Assembly (NCBI RefSeq): GCF_043876835.1
Contig: NZ_JBAWJZ010000003.1
Span: 248,001 to 312,000, forward strand
Direction: 5' to 3'
Source: Yeosuana sp043876835
Lineage (GTDB): Bacteria > Bacteroidota > Bacteroidia > Flavobacteriales > Flavobacteriaceae
Length of the DNA: 64,000 bases
Part shown: positions 17,645 to 26,086 of the stretch, in pieces
Position numbering within the stretch: position 1 is the first letter of the stretch
Layout: each line of letters opens with the position of its first letter
Program-made: the position numbers and the translations under genes
The notes under the pieces: model-generated
Database searches by the model: none
What the model saw: the letters and a program-made list of their open reading frames with translations, nothing else
Told to the model about the DNA's origin: nothing

Positions 17645-18573
17645 GGTTTTTCTTGCTTTAAAAAATCAATATTTCCAATCAATCCTGAAAATTTAGTTCG
17701 CTTAACAGCAGAATTTTTAAATATTTTCATAAAAACATCCTCGGTAATTTCTTCCCAATCTTTTTTGGACATTGAAAGTAACTCTGGATTCGGATTGAAT
17801 AAAGGTTCATTATGTGGTTTTGAAAATCGATTCCAAGGACAAACATCTTGACACACATCACAACCAAACATCCAATCGTCAAACTGTCCTTTAAATTCTG
17901 ATGGAATGTTTTCTTTTAATTCAATGGTAAAATAAGAAATGCATTTACTTCCATCAACAACATATGGCTCTGTAATGGCTTGTGTTGGACAAGCATCTAT
18001 ACATTTGGTACAGGTTCCACAATGGTCTGTAGTTGGTAAATCGTATTCCAAATCAATATCAACAATTAATTCTGCAATAAAATAAAACGAGCCTACTTGC
18101 TGGGTTAATAAATTACTGTTTTTCCCTATCCAGCCTAAACCACTCTTGGCTGCCCAAGCTTTATCTAAAACCGGTGCAGAATCCACAAATGCGCGTCCAT
18201 CAACCTCGCCAATTTCTTCTTGTATAAAATTAAGAAGTGATTTGAGTTTGTCTTTAATCACAAAATGATAATCTGTTCCGTAAGCATATTTGGAAATCTT
18301 AAAACTATTAACGTTTTGCTTTTCTTCAGGATAATAATTTAACAATAACGAAATAACACTTTTAGAACCTTCAACCAATTTGGTTGGATCGAGTCGTTTA
18401 TCAAAATGATTTTCCATGTAATGCATTTCACCGTGCATATTGTTGTTTAGCCATTTTTCTAACCTTGGGGCTTCTTCTTCTAAAAACTGTGCTTTACTTA
18501 TTCCACAAGACAAAAAACCGAGGCGTTTGGCTTCGGTTTTGATAAGTTGTGTGTGCCTTGTTTTTAGGTTCAC
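17641..18573 (-). CDS. queG: Epoxyqueuosine reductase QueG
   Basis: QueG reduces epoxyqueuosine to queuosine in tRNA, using cobalamin and two [4Fe-4S] clusters. Eight cluster cysteines are visible: Cys185, 188, 191 and 195 (CGTCTKCIDAC), Cys211, and Cys238, 241 and 245 (CDVCQDVC). The substrate-site acid lies in VDSAPVLDKAWA (residues 130-141). The 310-residue length is typical. The start is GTG at 18573, immediately after the TAA of the DUF6090 gene, so translation is probably coupled. The 3' end overlaps the convergent lacI stop. Confidence 0.95.
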   Translation of the reverse strand: MNLKTRHTQLIKTEAKRLGFLSCGISKAQFLEEEAPRLEKWLNNNMHGEMHYMENHFDKRLDPTKLVEGSKSVISLLLNYYPEEKQNVNSFKISKYAYGTDYHFVIKDKLKSLLNFIQEEIGEVDGRAFVDSAPVLDKAWAAKSGLGWIGKNSNLLTQQVGSFYFIAELIVDIDLEYDLPTTDHCGTCTKCIDACPTQAITEPYVVDGSKCISYFTIELKENIPSEFKGQFDDWMFGCDVCQDVCPWNRFSKPHNEPLFNPNPELLSMSKKDWEEITEDVFMKIFKNSAVKRTKFSGLIGNIDFLKQEKP

Positions 18574-19608
18574 TTAATGCAAATCAGTTTTAAATCCATT
18601 TTTGGTATAGATTGCTTTGCCATTTATGTTTTGACTCATTGAGAGCTCACCTGATTCGATATTTTCAAAATCGAAAATGATATCATTATAATAAAACAAT
18701 CTATTTTTTATGAAATAATATTTTGCATTTGAAAATTTTTCAGAACTTATTATTAAGAGACCATCTTTACTAGTTATTTCTAGGTTCTTTGGCCAATTTG
18801 CGTTACTTTTCTTCAAACTATAATTGCCTTCAATTTTATTTAGAAGTGTTGAATCGTTAGTTATGTAACTCACAACGTCTGGAATAGAATCTTCATTTTT
18901 AACAATTTTAGCAATAGCTTTATATGAATTGATTGCATCAATCCTAAATCGTTGACTTCGCCTAAATACCCATCTATAATCATTCATGTAAGAAAGGATC
19001 TGATTTTTATGACTTAAATCGTTAAGATAATAATCAATGGCCTCATCAGTCCAATTTCCTAAATTGAGTTGTTGTGCCCATTTTTTACTATAATAACTAT
19101 CAACATTTTCGTATACTGTGTTTTGAATTCTTCTATTGGATACATCTAAATCACTTTTGTCAATAACATACAAATGTTTTAATTCTTTAAGTAAGTCTTT
19201 ATGTTCTTCAGAAACATTATCGATATTTTGCATCAAATTATCATAACCATTTGTTTGTACCTCATGACTATCATAATACAGATCTATAAATTGAACTTTC
19301 CAAGACATATAATCTTCATAAGTATATTTATTATTTAAAATTAAATCCTGAATTGAATCGATTCTTTTAAACCTATCAAATAAATTAATTGATTCTGTAA
19401 TATCTGTAACCAAATCTACCTGAATCTCTTTAAGGATAGCTGTAATTTTTTCTTTATTTATTCTTTTTTCATTGTTATTATTTATATAAAGCGCAATAAG
19501 AATACCAATGACCACCAATATTATTTCACCAATGGCGTAGAAAAAATATTGGCTCACCTTATTTTGAGTCAATAATGATTGTCGAATTTTTCGAAAAAAT
19601 TTAATCAT
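18574..19608 (-). CDS. DUF6090-like membrane-anchored protein of unknown function
   Basis: The N-terminus FFRKIRQSLLTQNKVSQYFF, then YAIGEIILVVIGILIALYIN, is the hallmark of a family common in marine Bacteroidota (DUF6090): a short basic tail, one transmembrane helix (about residues 27-43), then a soluble domain. The remainder (about 300 residues) is rich in charged and aromatic residues with several helical stretches and no catalytic motif I recognise. It stands between ruvB (5-base gap) and queG (no gap), so it is probably co-expressed with them. No function can be given. Confidence 0.85.
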   Translation of the reverse strand: MIKFFRKIRQSLLTQNKVSQYFFYAIGEIILVVIGILIALYINNNNEKRINKEKITAILKEIQVDLVTDITESINLFDRFKRIDSIQDLILNNKYTYEDYMSWKVQFIDLYYDSHEVQTNGYDNLMQNIDNVSEEHKDLLKELKHLYVIDKSDLDVSNRRIQNTVYENVDSYYSKKWAQQLNLGNWTDEAIDYYLNDLSHKNQILSYMNDYRWVFRRSQRFRIDAINSYKAIAKIVKNEDSIPDVVSYITNDSTLLNKIEGNYSLKKSNANWPKNLEITSKDGLLIISSEKFSNAKYYFIKNRLFYYNDIIFDFENIESGELSMSQNINGKAIYTKNGFKTDLH

Positions 19609-19613
19609 CCTTA

Positions 19614-20636
19614 TTAAAACAACCCTCCTTGAATATTTCCCTTTATTTTACCAAGATGTTTGTATGCTAATTCCGTTACTTCACGTCCTCGAGGAGTACG
19701 CATTATAAAGCCTTGTTGTATTAGAAAAGGTTCATACACTTCTTCAATGGTCTCTGAACTTTCGCTAACCGCTGTTGCAATAGTGGTAATTCCAACTGGT
19801 CCGCCTTTAAACTTATCAATAATAGTCGCTAAAATTTTGTTGTCCATTTCGTCTAAACCGTGGGCATCAACATTTAAAGCTTCTAAGGCAAATTTGGCTA
19901 TTTTGATATCGATACTTCCATTACCTTTTATTTGAGCAAAATCTCGAACACGTCGTAACAAAGCATTTGCTATTCTTGGTGTCCCTCTACTTCTTCCAGC
20001 TATTTCAATAGCTGCTTCCATAGAAATAGGCACATCTAAAATAGATGCACTACGCTGTAAAATAGTGGTTAATAGTTCTGTATTATAATATTGTAACCTA
20101 CTTTGAATACCAAAACGAGCACGCATTGGAGATGTTAACAATCCAGAGCGAGTAGTGGCTCCAATAAGTGTAAACGGATTTAAATTGATTTGAACTGTTC
20201 GAGCGTTAGGCCCAGATTCAATCATGATATCAATCTTATAATCTTCCATAGCAGAATACAAGTATTCTTCAACTATTGGACTTAAACGATGAATTTCATC
20301 AATAAACAAAACATCGCGTTCTTCAAGATTTGTTAGTAACCCTGCTAAATCTCCAGGCTTGTCTAATACTGGTCCAGAAGTTACTTTTATTCCTACCCTT
20401 AATTCATTTGCTAAAATGTGAGCTAACGTTGTTTTTCCTAATCCCGGAGGCCCATGAAACAATGTATGATCTAATGCTTCACTTCGTAAATTAGCAGCCT
20501 GTACAAATATTTGAAGATTCTCTAAAACCTGATCCTGACCAGTAAAATCATTAAAAGATAATGGTCTTAATTTCTTTTCTACATCAATCTCTTCTGGAGA
20601 AAAATGTTCGCTTGTTGGATCTAAGTTTTCATTCAT
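19614..20636 (-). CDS. ruvB: Holliday junction DNA helicase RuvB
   Basis: RuvB is the hexameric AAA+ motor that drives branch migration with RuvA. Visible are LRPLSFNDFTGQ, Walker A GPPGLGKTTLAH, Walker B LFIDEIHRL, sensor 1 GATTRSG and arginine finger region SPMRARFGI. The C-terminal winged helix contains GGPVGITTIA and QQGFIMRTPRGR. The frame extends to an ATG at 20687, but those 17 extra residues would be encoded by a transcription terminator. The start at 20636 (MNENLDPTSEHF) gives 340 residues, the usual size. A TATATTTG box ends 7 bases before this ATG. Confidence 0.97.
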   Translation of the reverse strand: MNENLDPTSEHFSPEEIDVEKKLRPLSFNDFTGQDQVLENLQIFVQAANLRSEALDHTLFHGPPGLGKTTLAHILANELRVGIKVTSGPVLDKPGDLAGLLTNLEERDVLFIDEIHRLSPIVEEYLYSAMEDYKIDIMIESGPNARTVQINLNPFTLIGATTRSGLLTSPMRARFGIQSRLQYYNTELLTTILQRSASILDVPISMEAAIEIAGRSRGTPRIANALLRRVRDFAQIKGNGSIDIKIAKFALEALNVDAHGLDEMDNKILATIIDKFKGGPVGITTIATAVSESSETIEEVYEPFLIQQGFIMRTPRGREVTELAYKHLGKIKGNIQGGLF

Positions 20637-20642
20637 AACAAA

Positions 20643-20650
20643 CAAATATA
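20643..20650 (-). promoter_or_regulatory. -7 element of a ruvB promoter, possibly giving leaderless mRNA
   Basis: TATATTTG on the minus strand fits TAnnTTTG exactly. The motif ends 7 bases before the ruvB ATG at 20636, so transcription would begin at or next to the start codon. The matching -33 region would fall in the cox terminator hairpin, and no clear TTG is seen there. Confidence 0.45.
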
Positions 20651-20654
20651 AAGA

Positions 20655-20684
20655 AAAAGCCTTTCTAAAAATAGAAAGGCTTTT
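20655..20684 (-). terminator. Intrinsic terminator of the act-cox operon
   Basis: A 12-base-pair perfect stem (20655-20666 with 20673-20684) and 6-base loop, followed on the minus strand by a T-rich run. It lies 22 bases after the stop of cytochrome oxidase subunit I. Confidence 0.85.
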
Positions 20685-20706
20685 CAATATTATTTTTTAT
20701 TTAAGT

Positions 20707-22497
20707 TTAATGTTGAAGCTCTTCTTCACCTTCCATTAAAGGAACATTTTGAGGCACAAAGTCTTCATCATGTCCTGGTTTGCTATAATCGTAAGACCAA
20801 CGGTAAACATGAGGAATTTCTCCTGGCCAGTTTCCATGAAGATGCTCAACAGGAGTTGTCCACTCTAAAGTATTAGATTTCCATGGATTTTGCACAGCTT
20901 TTTTACCGTAGAAAATACTACTGAAGAAATTGTATAAATACACAATTTGAACAATCCCTCCTATTAAAGCGAAAATGGTTATAATAACATTCACATTAGC
21001 TAAATCATCAAATAATGGAAAATTTGTATTTGTGTAATAACGTCTTGGTAATCCAGCCATTCCAATAAAATGCATTGGGAAAAATACCCCATAAGCACAA
21101 ACTGCAGTTACCCAGAAATGTATGTAACCTAAATTTTTATTTAACATTCTACCAAACATTTTTGGATACCAATGATAAATACCAGCAAACATACCATACA
21201 ATGCAGATATGCCCATTACTAAATGGAAGTGAGCAACTACAAAGTAAGTATCGTGTACATTGATATCTAAAGCACTATCTCCAAGAATAATTCCTGTTAA
21301 ACCACCAGTAATAAAAGTTGAAACAAATCCGATAGAGAATAACATAGCAGGATTCATTTGTAAATTACCTTTCCATAATGTTGTAATCCAGTTAAATGCT
21401 TTAACCGCAGAAGGTATTGCAATTAATAAAGTCGTGAATGTAAATACAGAACCTAAAAATGGATTCATTCCAGAAACAAACATATGGTGTCCCCAAACTA
21501 TTGTTGACAAAAATGCGATGGCCAAAACTGAAGCAATCATGGCTCTGTAACCAAAAATTGGTTTACGTGAGTTTGACGCCATAATTTCAGAAACCAATCC
21601 CATAGCTGGTAAAATTACAATGTAAACTTCAGGATGCCCTAAGAACCAGAATAAGTGTTCAAATAACACAGGAGAACCCCCTTGATAATGTAATACTTCG
21701 CCTTGAATGAAAATATCTGATAAGAAGAATGAAGTTCCAAAACTTCTATCCATAATTAATAACAAAGCCGCAGATAATAACACAGGGAAAGAAATTACCC
21801 CAATTACAGCAGTGATAAAAAATGTCCATATTGTTAATGGAAGTCTAGTCATAGACATTCCTTTAGTACGTAAATTTATTACAGTAACTATATAGTTTAA
21901 CGAACCCATTAATGATGATGCAATAAAAATTGCCATGGATACTAACCATAAGGTCATACCTAAACCAGAGCCACCTTGAGCCATTGGTAAAGCACTTAAT
22001 GGTGGATAGATAGTCCAACCTGCTGCTGCTGGTCCAGCTTCAACAAATAATGAAATAACCATGATAACACTTGATAAGAAAAATAACCAATATGAAATCA
22101 TGTTTAAAAATCCAGATGCCATATCGCGAGCACCAATTTGCAATGGAATTAATAAGTTACTAAACGTACCACTCAAACCAGCTGTTAGTACAAAAAATAC
22201 CATGATAGTACCATGAATAGTAACCAATGCCAAATAAATATCAGCATCCATAACACCATTTGGAGCCCATTTACCTAATATTGCTTCAAATAATACATTT
22301 GGTTGTTCTGGCCATGCCAATTGCATACGGAACATCATAGACATAAATACACCTATAACCCCCATAATAGTACCTGTAATTAGGTACTGTTTAGCAATCA
22401 TTTTATGATCTTGACTAAATATATATTTAGTAACAAAGGTTTCTTTGTGATGATGTCCGTGGTCGTCGTGAGCGTGAGTATCTTCGTGTGCTGACAT
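20707..22497 (-). CDS. ctaD: Cytochrome c oxidase subunit I
   Basis: The catalytic haem-copper subunit of the terminal oxidase reduces oxygen to water and pumps protons. At 596 residues it has about 12 transmembrane helices. The CuB and haem ligands are in HLFWFLGHPEVYIVILPAMG, WGHHMFVSGM and VVAHFHLVMG. The N-terminus is rich in histidine (HEDTHAHDDHGHHH), a feature of the Bacteroidota form. It follows subunit II by 29 bases and is the last gene of the act-cox run before a strong terminator. Subunit III is not in this cluster. Confidence 0.97.
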   Translation of the reverse strand: MSAHEDTHAHDDHGHHHKETFVTKYIFSQDHKMIAKQYLITGTIMGVIGVFMSMMFRMQLAWPEQPNVLFEAILGKWAPNGVMDADIYLALVTIHGTIMVFFVLTAGLSGTFSNLLIPLQIGARDMASGFLNMISYWLFFLSSVIMVISLFVEAGPAAAGWTIYPPLSALPMAQGGSGLGMTLWLVSMAIFIASSLMGSLNYIVTVINLRTKGMSMTRLPLTIWTFFITAVIGVISFPVLLSAALLLIMDRSFGTSFFLSDIFIQGEVLHYQGGSPVLFEHLFWFLGHPEVYIVILPAMGLVSEIMASNSRKPIFGYRAMIASVLAIAFLSTIVWGHHMFVSGMNPFLGSVFTFTTLLIAIPSAVKAFNWITTLWKGNLQMNPAMLFSIGFVSTFITGGLTGIILGDSALDINVHDTYFVVAHFHLVMGISALYGMFAGIYHWYPKMFGRMLNKNLGYIHFWVTAVCAYGVFFPMHFIGMAGLPRRYYTNTNFPLFDDLANVNVIITIFALIGGIVQIVYLYNFFSSIFYGKKAVQNPWKSNTLEWTTPVEHLHGNWPGEIPHVYRWSYDYSKPGHDEDFVPQNVPLMEGEEELQH

Positions 22498-22526
22498 AAT
22501 CTTATATCTTGTTTATCTTTTTAAAA

Positions 22527-23594
22527 TTAATTAATTAGAGAATTTTTGAATACTTTTTGCTCTTTAATCCAAGCATCATACTCATCCTGGGTTTCAACAA
22601 CAATTTTCATTTGCATGTTGTAATGTGACTTACCGCAAATTTTATTACATAATAACAAGTAATCAAATTCATAAGGATCAAGAGCTTCACCTCCTTTGGC
22701 GATTAATTTTTTACTCTCTTCTACTCTAATTTTGTTAATATTCGCAACCTTTTCAGTTATTTCAGTTCTTTGACGCATTTCAGCTGTAGTAACAGTTGGC
22801 GTGAGTCCAAATTGTGTTATCATTCCTGGAACACAGTTCATTTGGGCTCTAAAATGAGGCATGTATGCTGAGTGCAACACATCTTGAGAGCGCATTTTAA
22901 ACAATATGGGTCTTCCTACAGGTAGGTGCAATTCTTTAGTAATGACGTCATCTTGTCCATAAGAATCAGCTTCATCAATTCCTAGAACATTAGCACGGTC
23001 AATATCTATTAAACGTACATTGGCTTTTCCTAATGTATTATCTTCTCCTGCATAACGAGCAGTCCAATTAAACTGTTGGGCATACAGTTCAATAACCATA
23101 GGATCATCACTTTCATCGACACCCATAATGTTAATCCAAGTGTTTAATCCGTAAATAATTAATCCTGCCAAAACTATTACAGGAATAATTGTCCAAATAG
23201 CTTCTAACTTGTTATTATCAGCAAAGAACAATGCTTTTTTACCTTTTTCTCCTTTGTATTTAAAAGCAAAATAGTATAATAAAAACTGTGTGATTGTTTG
23301 CACAACAAAAATTAACGTTAATGAAATAATCATTAAGTTATCAATTTGAGGACCATGTTCTGAAGCTGAATTTGATAATAAAGGTAAATTACCCCATTTT
23401 ACAAAACACACGATTGTGATAATATAAATGAAAGCCAAAAAGCCCATCATTAAATATCCATTCATTCTGTTGTCACTATCATTGGCTACTTGTGAGTTTT
23501 CAACTTTAGCTTGAGCTAAATCAAAAATCTTCACCATTTGCCAAATGGCAACTAAAATAAATACTAAAACTATAATTGTTAATAAAGCAGTCAT
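22527..23594 (-). CDS. ctaC: Cytochrome c oxidase subunit II
   Basis: This subunit takes electrons from cytochrome c through the binuclear CuA site and passes them to subunit I. CuA ligands are visible near the C-terminus in CNKICGKSHYNM (Cys316, Cys320, His324, Met327). The earlier ligand region is DVLHSAYMPHFRAQMN. About four hydrophobic helices precede the cupredoxin domain, including LEAIWTIIPVIVLAGLIIYG. This is more than the two of classical subunit II. There is no fused cytochrome c domain, so donation probably comes from the haems of alternative complex III or a separate cytochrome c. Confidence 0.96.
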   Translation of the reverse strand: MTALLTIIVLVFILVAIWQMVKIFDLAQAKVENSQVANDSDNRMNGYLMMGFLAFIYIITIVCFVKWGNLPLLSNSASEHGPQIDNLMIISLTLIFVVQTITQFLLYYFAFKYKGEKGKKALFFADNNKLEAIWTIIPVIVLAGLIIYGLNTWINIMGVDESDDPMVIELYAQQFNWTARYAGEDNTLGKANVRLIDIDRANVLGIDEADSYGQDDVITKELHLPVGRPILFKMRSQDVLHSAYMPHFRAQMNCVPGMITQFGLTPTVTTAEMRQRTEITEKVANINKIRVEESKKLIAKGGEALDPYEFDYLLLCNKICGKSHYNMQMKIVVETQDEYDAWIKEQKVFKNSLIN

Positions 23595-23624
23595 TGTTGT
23601 CGTTCGTCTTTATTTATTTCTTAA

Positions 23625-24974
23625 TTAATAATGGAAATGTTCACTTTCTTTTCTAAATGGATATCCTTTTACAAGTAATGGCGCTTTTGTTAAAGCAGTA
23701 AACACTACTAATATAAATAATCCTGCAAAAAGTAATACTGAACTAATTTCAGGGATTCCAATAAACCATCTGTCTCCAACAGTTGCAGGCATTATCATGT
23801 TGAAAATGTCTACATAGTGTCCTGCTAAAATTACTAAACCAGTCATAACTACAAACCAAGGAACTCTCTTGAAATCTGCGTTCATTAACATAAGGATTGG
23901 GAAAACAAAATTCATGACAACCATACCTAGGAATGGTAATTTGTAATCACCAAAACGAGTTACAAAATATGTTACTTCTTCTGGTATGTTTGAATACCAA
24001 ATAAGCATAAATTGTGAAAACCATAAGTATGTCCAGAAAATACTGAATGCGAACATAAACTTGGCAACATCATGTAAATGGTTTTCATTTACAAATTCTA
24101 AATAATTTCTAGATTTTAAGTAGATGGTAATTAAAGCTAAAACTGTAATACCGCTTACAAACATACTTGCAAAAACATACCATCCAAACAAAGTACTAAA
24201 CCAATGTGGATCAACACTCATAATCCAATCCCAAGACATCATAGATTCAGTATAAATGAAGAATACTAAGAAAGCTGCAGAAATACGGAACGCCTTTTTG
24301 AAATTACTTTTATCTTCAGCTGTATCTTGAGCTATTGAAAATTTACGTGAAAAATGACGGTATAAACTCCATCCAGCAACAAAAATTAATCCTCTAATTG
24401 TGAACCAAGGTAAATTTAACCACCCTGATTTTCCTTGAATCAATTTATCATCTGCAACAACCTCAGGATCCATCCAAATAAATAAATTGTAATGTCCTAT
24501 AGTTCCAGAAGCCACTGCTATAGCAATAACTATTAAAGCGCCCGGTAATAAATAAGCTGTCATACCTTCCATGACTCTAAATAATACAGGCGACCATCCA
24601 GCTTGTGCAGCTATTTGAATAGCATAAAATGCTAAAATTCCTAAAGAAATCATCATGAAGAAAAAAGCAGCTACATAAAGTGCAGACCAAGGTCTGTTTG
24701 CAATTTGATGTTGAACATGTTCTACATGCTCGTCACCATGATGCGCTTCTTCTACATTTGCTTCATGAGAAGTTGAACCATGAGCATCTTCAACAACAGC
24801 ATGTGTTGTAGCCTCTGCATGACCATTACCGTGTTCTGATGCCTCTTCTGCCAGCATCATTTTTACTTCTTCTAAAGATTTATGAGATGTCATAAAACCA
24901 TATCCAACACCTAACAACCCTAGAATTATTAGAGCGAAAGAAAATGTTCTTAATTTATTTGAAAATGTATACAT
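23625..24974 (-). CDS. actF: Alternative complex III subunit ActF
   Basis: ActF is a multi-helix membrane subunit related to NrfD/ActC in alternative complex III, the quinol:cytochrome c oxidoreductase that replaces the bc1 complex. The protein has 449 residues and about 10 transmembrane helices. Between helix 1 and helix 2 is a histidine- and acid-rich loop (about residues 45-90, with HGNGHAEATTHAVVEDAHGS). It lies between actE (12 bases) and cytochrome oxidase subunit II (30 bases), within one minus-strand operon. Confidence 0.92.
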   Translation of the reverse strand: MYTFSNKLRTFSFALIILGLLGVGYGFMTSHKSLEEVKMMLAEEASEHGNGHAEATTHAVVEDAHGSTSHEANVEEAHHGDEHVEHVQHQIANRPWSALYVAAFFFMMISLGILAFYAIQIAAQAGWSPVLFRVMEGMTAYLLPGALIVIAIAVASGTIGHYNLFIWMDPEVVADDKLIQGKSGWLNLPWFTIRGLIFVAGWSLYRHFSRKFSIAQDTAEDKSNFKKAFRISAAFLVFFIYTESMMSWDWIMSVDPHWFSTLFGWYVFASMFVSGITVLALITIYLKSRNYLEFVNENHLHDVAKFMFAFSIFWTYLWFSQFMLIWYSNIPEEVTYFVTRFGDYKLPFLGMVVMNFVFPILMLMNADFKRVPWFVVMTGLVILAGHYVDIFNMIMPATVGDRWFIGIPEISSVLLFAGLFILVVFTALTKAPLLVKGYPFRKESEHFHY

Positions 24975-24986
24975 ATCTATATAATC

Positions 24987-25553
24987 TTACTTTTCTAAAT
25001 CTGCTTTTAATTTAAGCACATAGGATACTACTTCCCAACGTTCTTTTTCACTTAATTGGTTTGCATATGAACCCATAGCATTTTTTCCATAATAAACTGT
25101 ATGGTAAATACTGCCTTCAGTAATGGCTCTTGCTGGATCATCGTATCTTGGAATACCAAGAATTTTTTCTCTTTTTACAAGATTTCCTTGTCCGTCACCT
25201 TTAACGCCATGACAAATACCACAATAAATTTCGAATAATACTTTTGCATTATCTAAATTAACTTGTGTTGAATCTAACGGGCTTTTTAAAGTTTCCTTAG
25301 CTAATGTATATCCCTCTATTGAATTTTCATATTCAAAAAGACTGTGTCCTCTAGAAATTGTTCCTTCAGCAGATAATTGAGCTTCAACTCCATTGGCAAA
25401 TGCCGTTGACTCACCATAAGTTTCATAACTTATTGGTGCGTACATATTAGGCATAAATTGATAGTTAGGAGCTGTATCCTTTCTACATGATGTCATGGTT
25501 ATTAAAACGACAAAAATTACTGATATTTTAATTAAGCTTTTCATATGATTCAT
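24987..25553 (-). CDS. actE: Alternative complex III subunit ActE, monohaem cytochrome c lipoprotein
   Basis: A periplasm-facing class I cytochrome c, 188 residues. The N-terminus has a lipoprotein signal (VLITMTSC, Cys23). The haem site is CGICH (residues 111-115), and the probable distal methionine is in KNAMGSYANQL. Its ATG shares one base with the TAA of actD (TAATG), so translation is coupled. An in-frame ATG three codons later (25544) is also possible. It carries electrons within the quinol-oxidising complex. Confidence 0.93.
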   Translation of the reverse strand: MNHMKSLIKISVIFVVLITMTSCRKDTAPNYQFMPNMYAPISYETYGESTAFANGVEAQLSAEGTISRGHSLFEYENSIEGYTLAKETLKSPLDSTQVNLDNAKVLFEIYCGICHGVKGDGQGNLVKREKILGIPRYDDPARAITEGSIYHTVYYGKNAMGSYANQLSEKERWEVVSYVLKLKADLEK

Positions 25554-26083
25554 TAGTGGGCTTTATCAACTAAATTAATCTCAACTGCACCTGACTCTTT
25601 TAGCAAATTAGTTAACTCATTTTCATTACCATCAACAGCGATTTCCATTAAAAAATGATCGTCTGTTGTTCTAGGATCAGGGTTTTCAGATTTTTTAAAT
25701 GGCCACATCCTACTTCTTAAATAAAAAGTGATAACCATTAAATGCGCAGCAAAAAACACTGTTAATTCAAACATAATTGGTACAAATGCTGGCATATTTT
25801 CTATATAACTAAAGCTTGGTTTACCACCAATGTTTTGTGGCCAATCTTTAATCATAATAAAGTTCATCATTGTAATTGCTACAGATAATCCAATTAAACC
25901 ATAAATGAAAGATGCAATAGCAATACGTGTTGGTGCTAATCCCATAGCTTTGTCTAATCCGTGAACAGGAAAAGGTGTATATATTTCTTCTATATGATAT
26001 CTTTCTGCCTTAACTTTCTTAACAGCTTCCATTAAGACATCATCATCATTATAAATAGCGTGAATTACTTTTGAAGTTTCCAT
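25553..26083 (-). CDS. actD: Alternative complex III subunit ActD (DUF3341)
   Basis: This 176-residue membrane subunit has two transmembrane helices (about residues 53-75 and 100-121). Family marks are EEIYTPFPVHGLDKAMGL and GGKPSFSYIENMPAFVPIMFELTV. The C-terminus is soluble and acidic. In solved ACIII structures ActD is a small accessory membrane subunit. Four bases separate it from actC upstream, and its stop overlaps the actE start. Confidence 0.94.
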   Translation of the reverse strand: METSKVIHAIYNDDDVLMEAVKKVKAERYHIEEIYTPFPVHGLDKAMGLAPTRIAIASFIYGLIGLSVAITMMNFIMIKDWPQNIGGKPSFSYIENMPAFVPIMFELTVFFAAHLMVITFYLRSRMWPFKKSENPDPRTTDDHFLMEIAVDGNENELTNLLKESGAVEINLVDKAH

Positions 26084-26086
26084 ATG

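Noticed and set aside
20637..20687. 17-residue N-terminal extension of RuvB
   Set aside because: The bases form the stem of the upstream terminator, and RuvB proteins normally start near the LRPLSF region as with the ATG at 20636.
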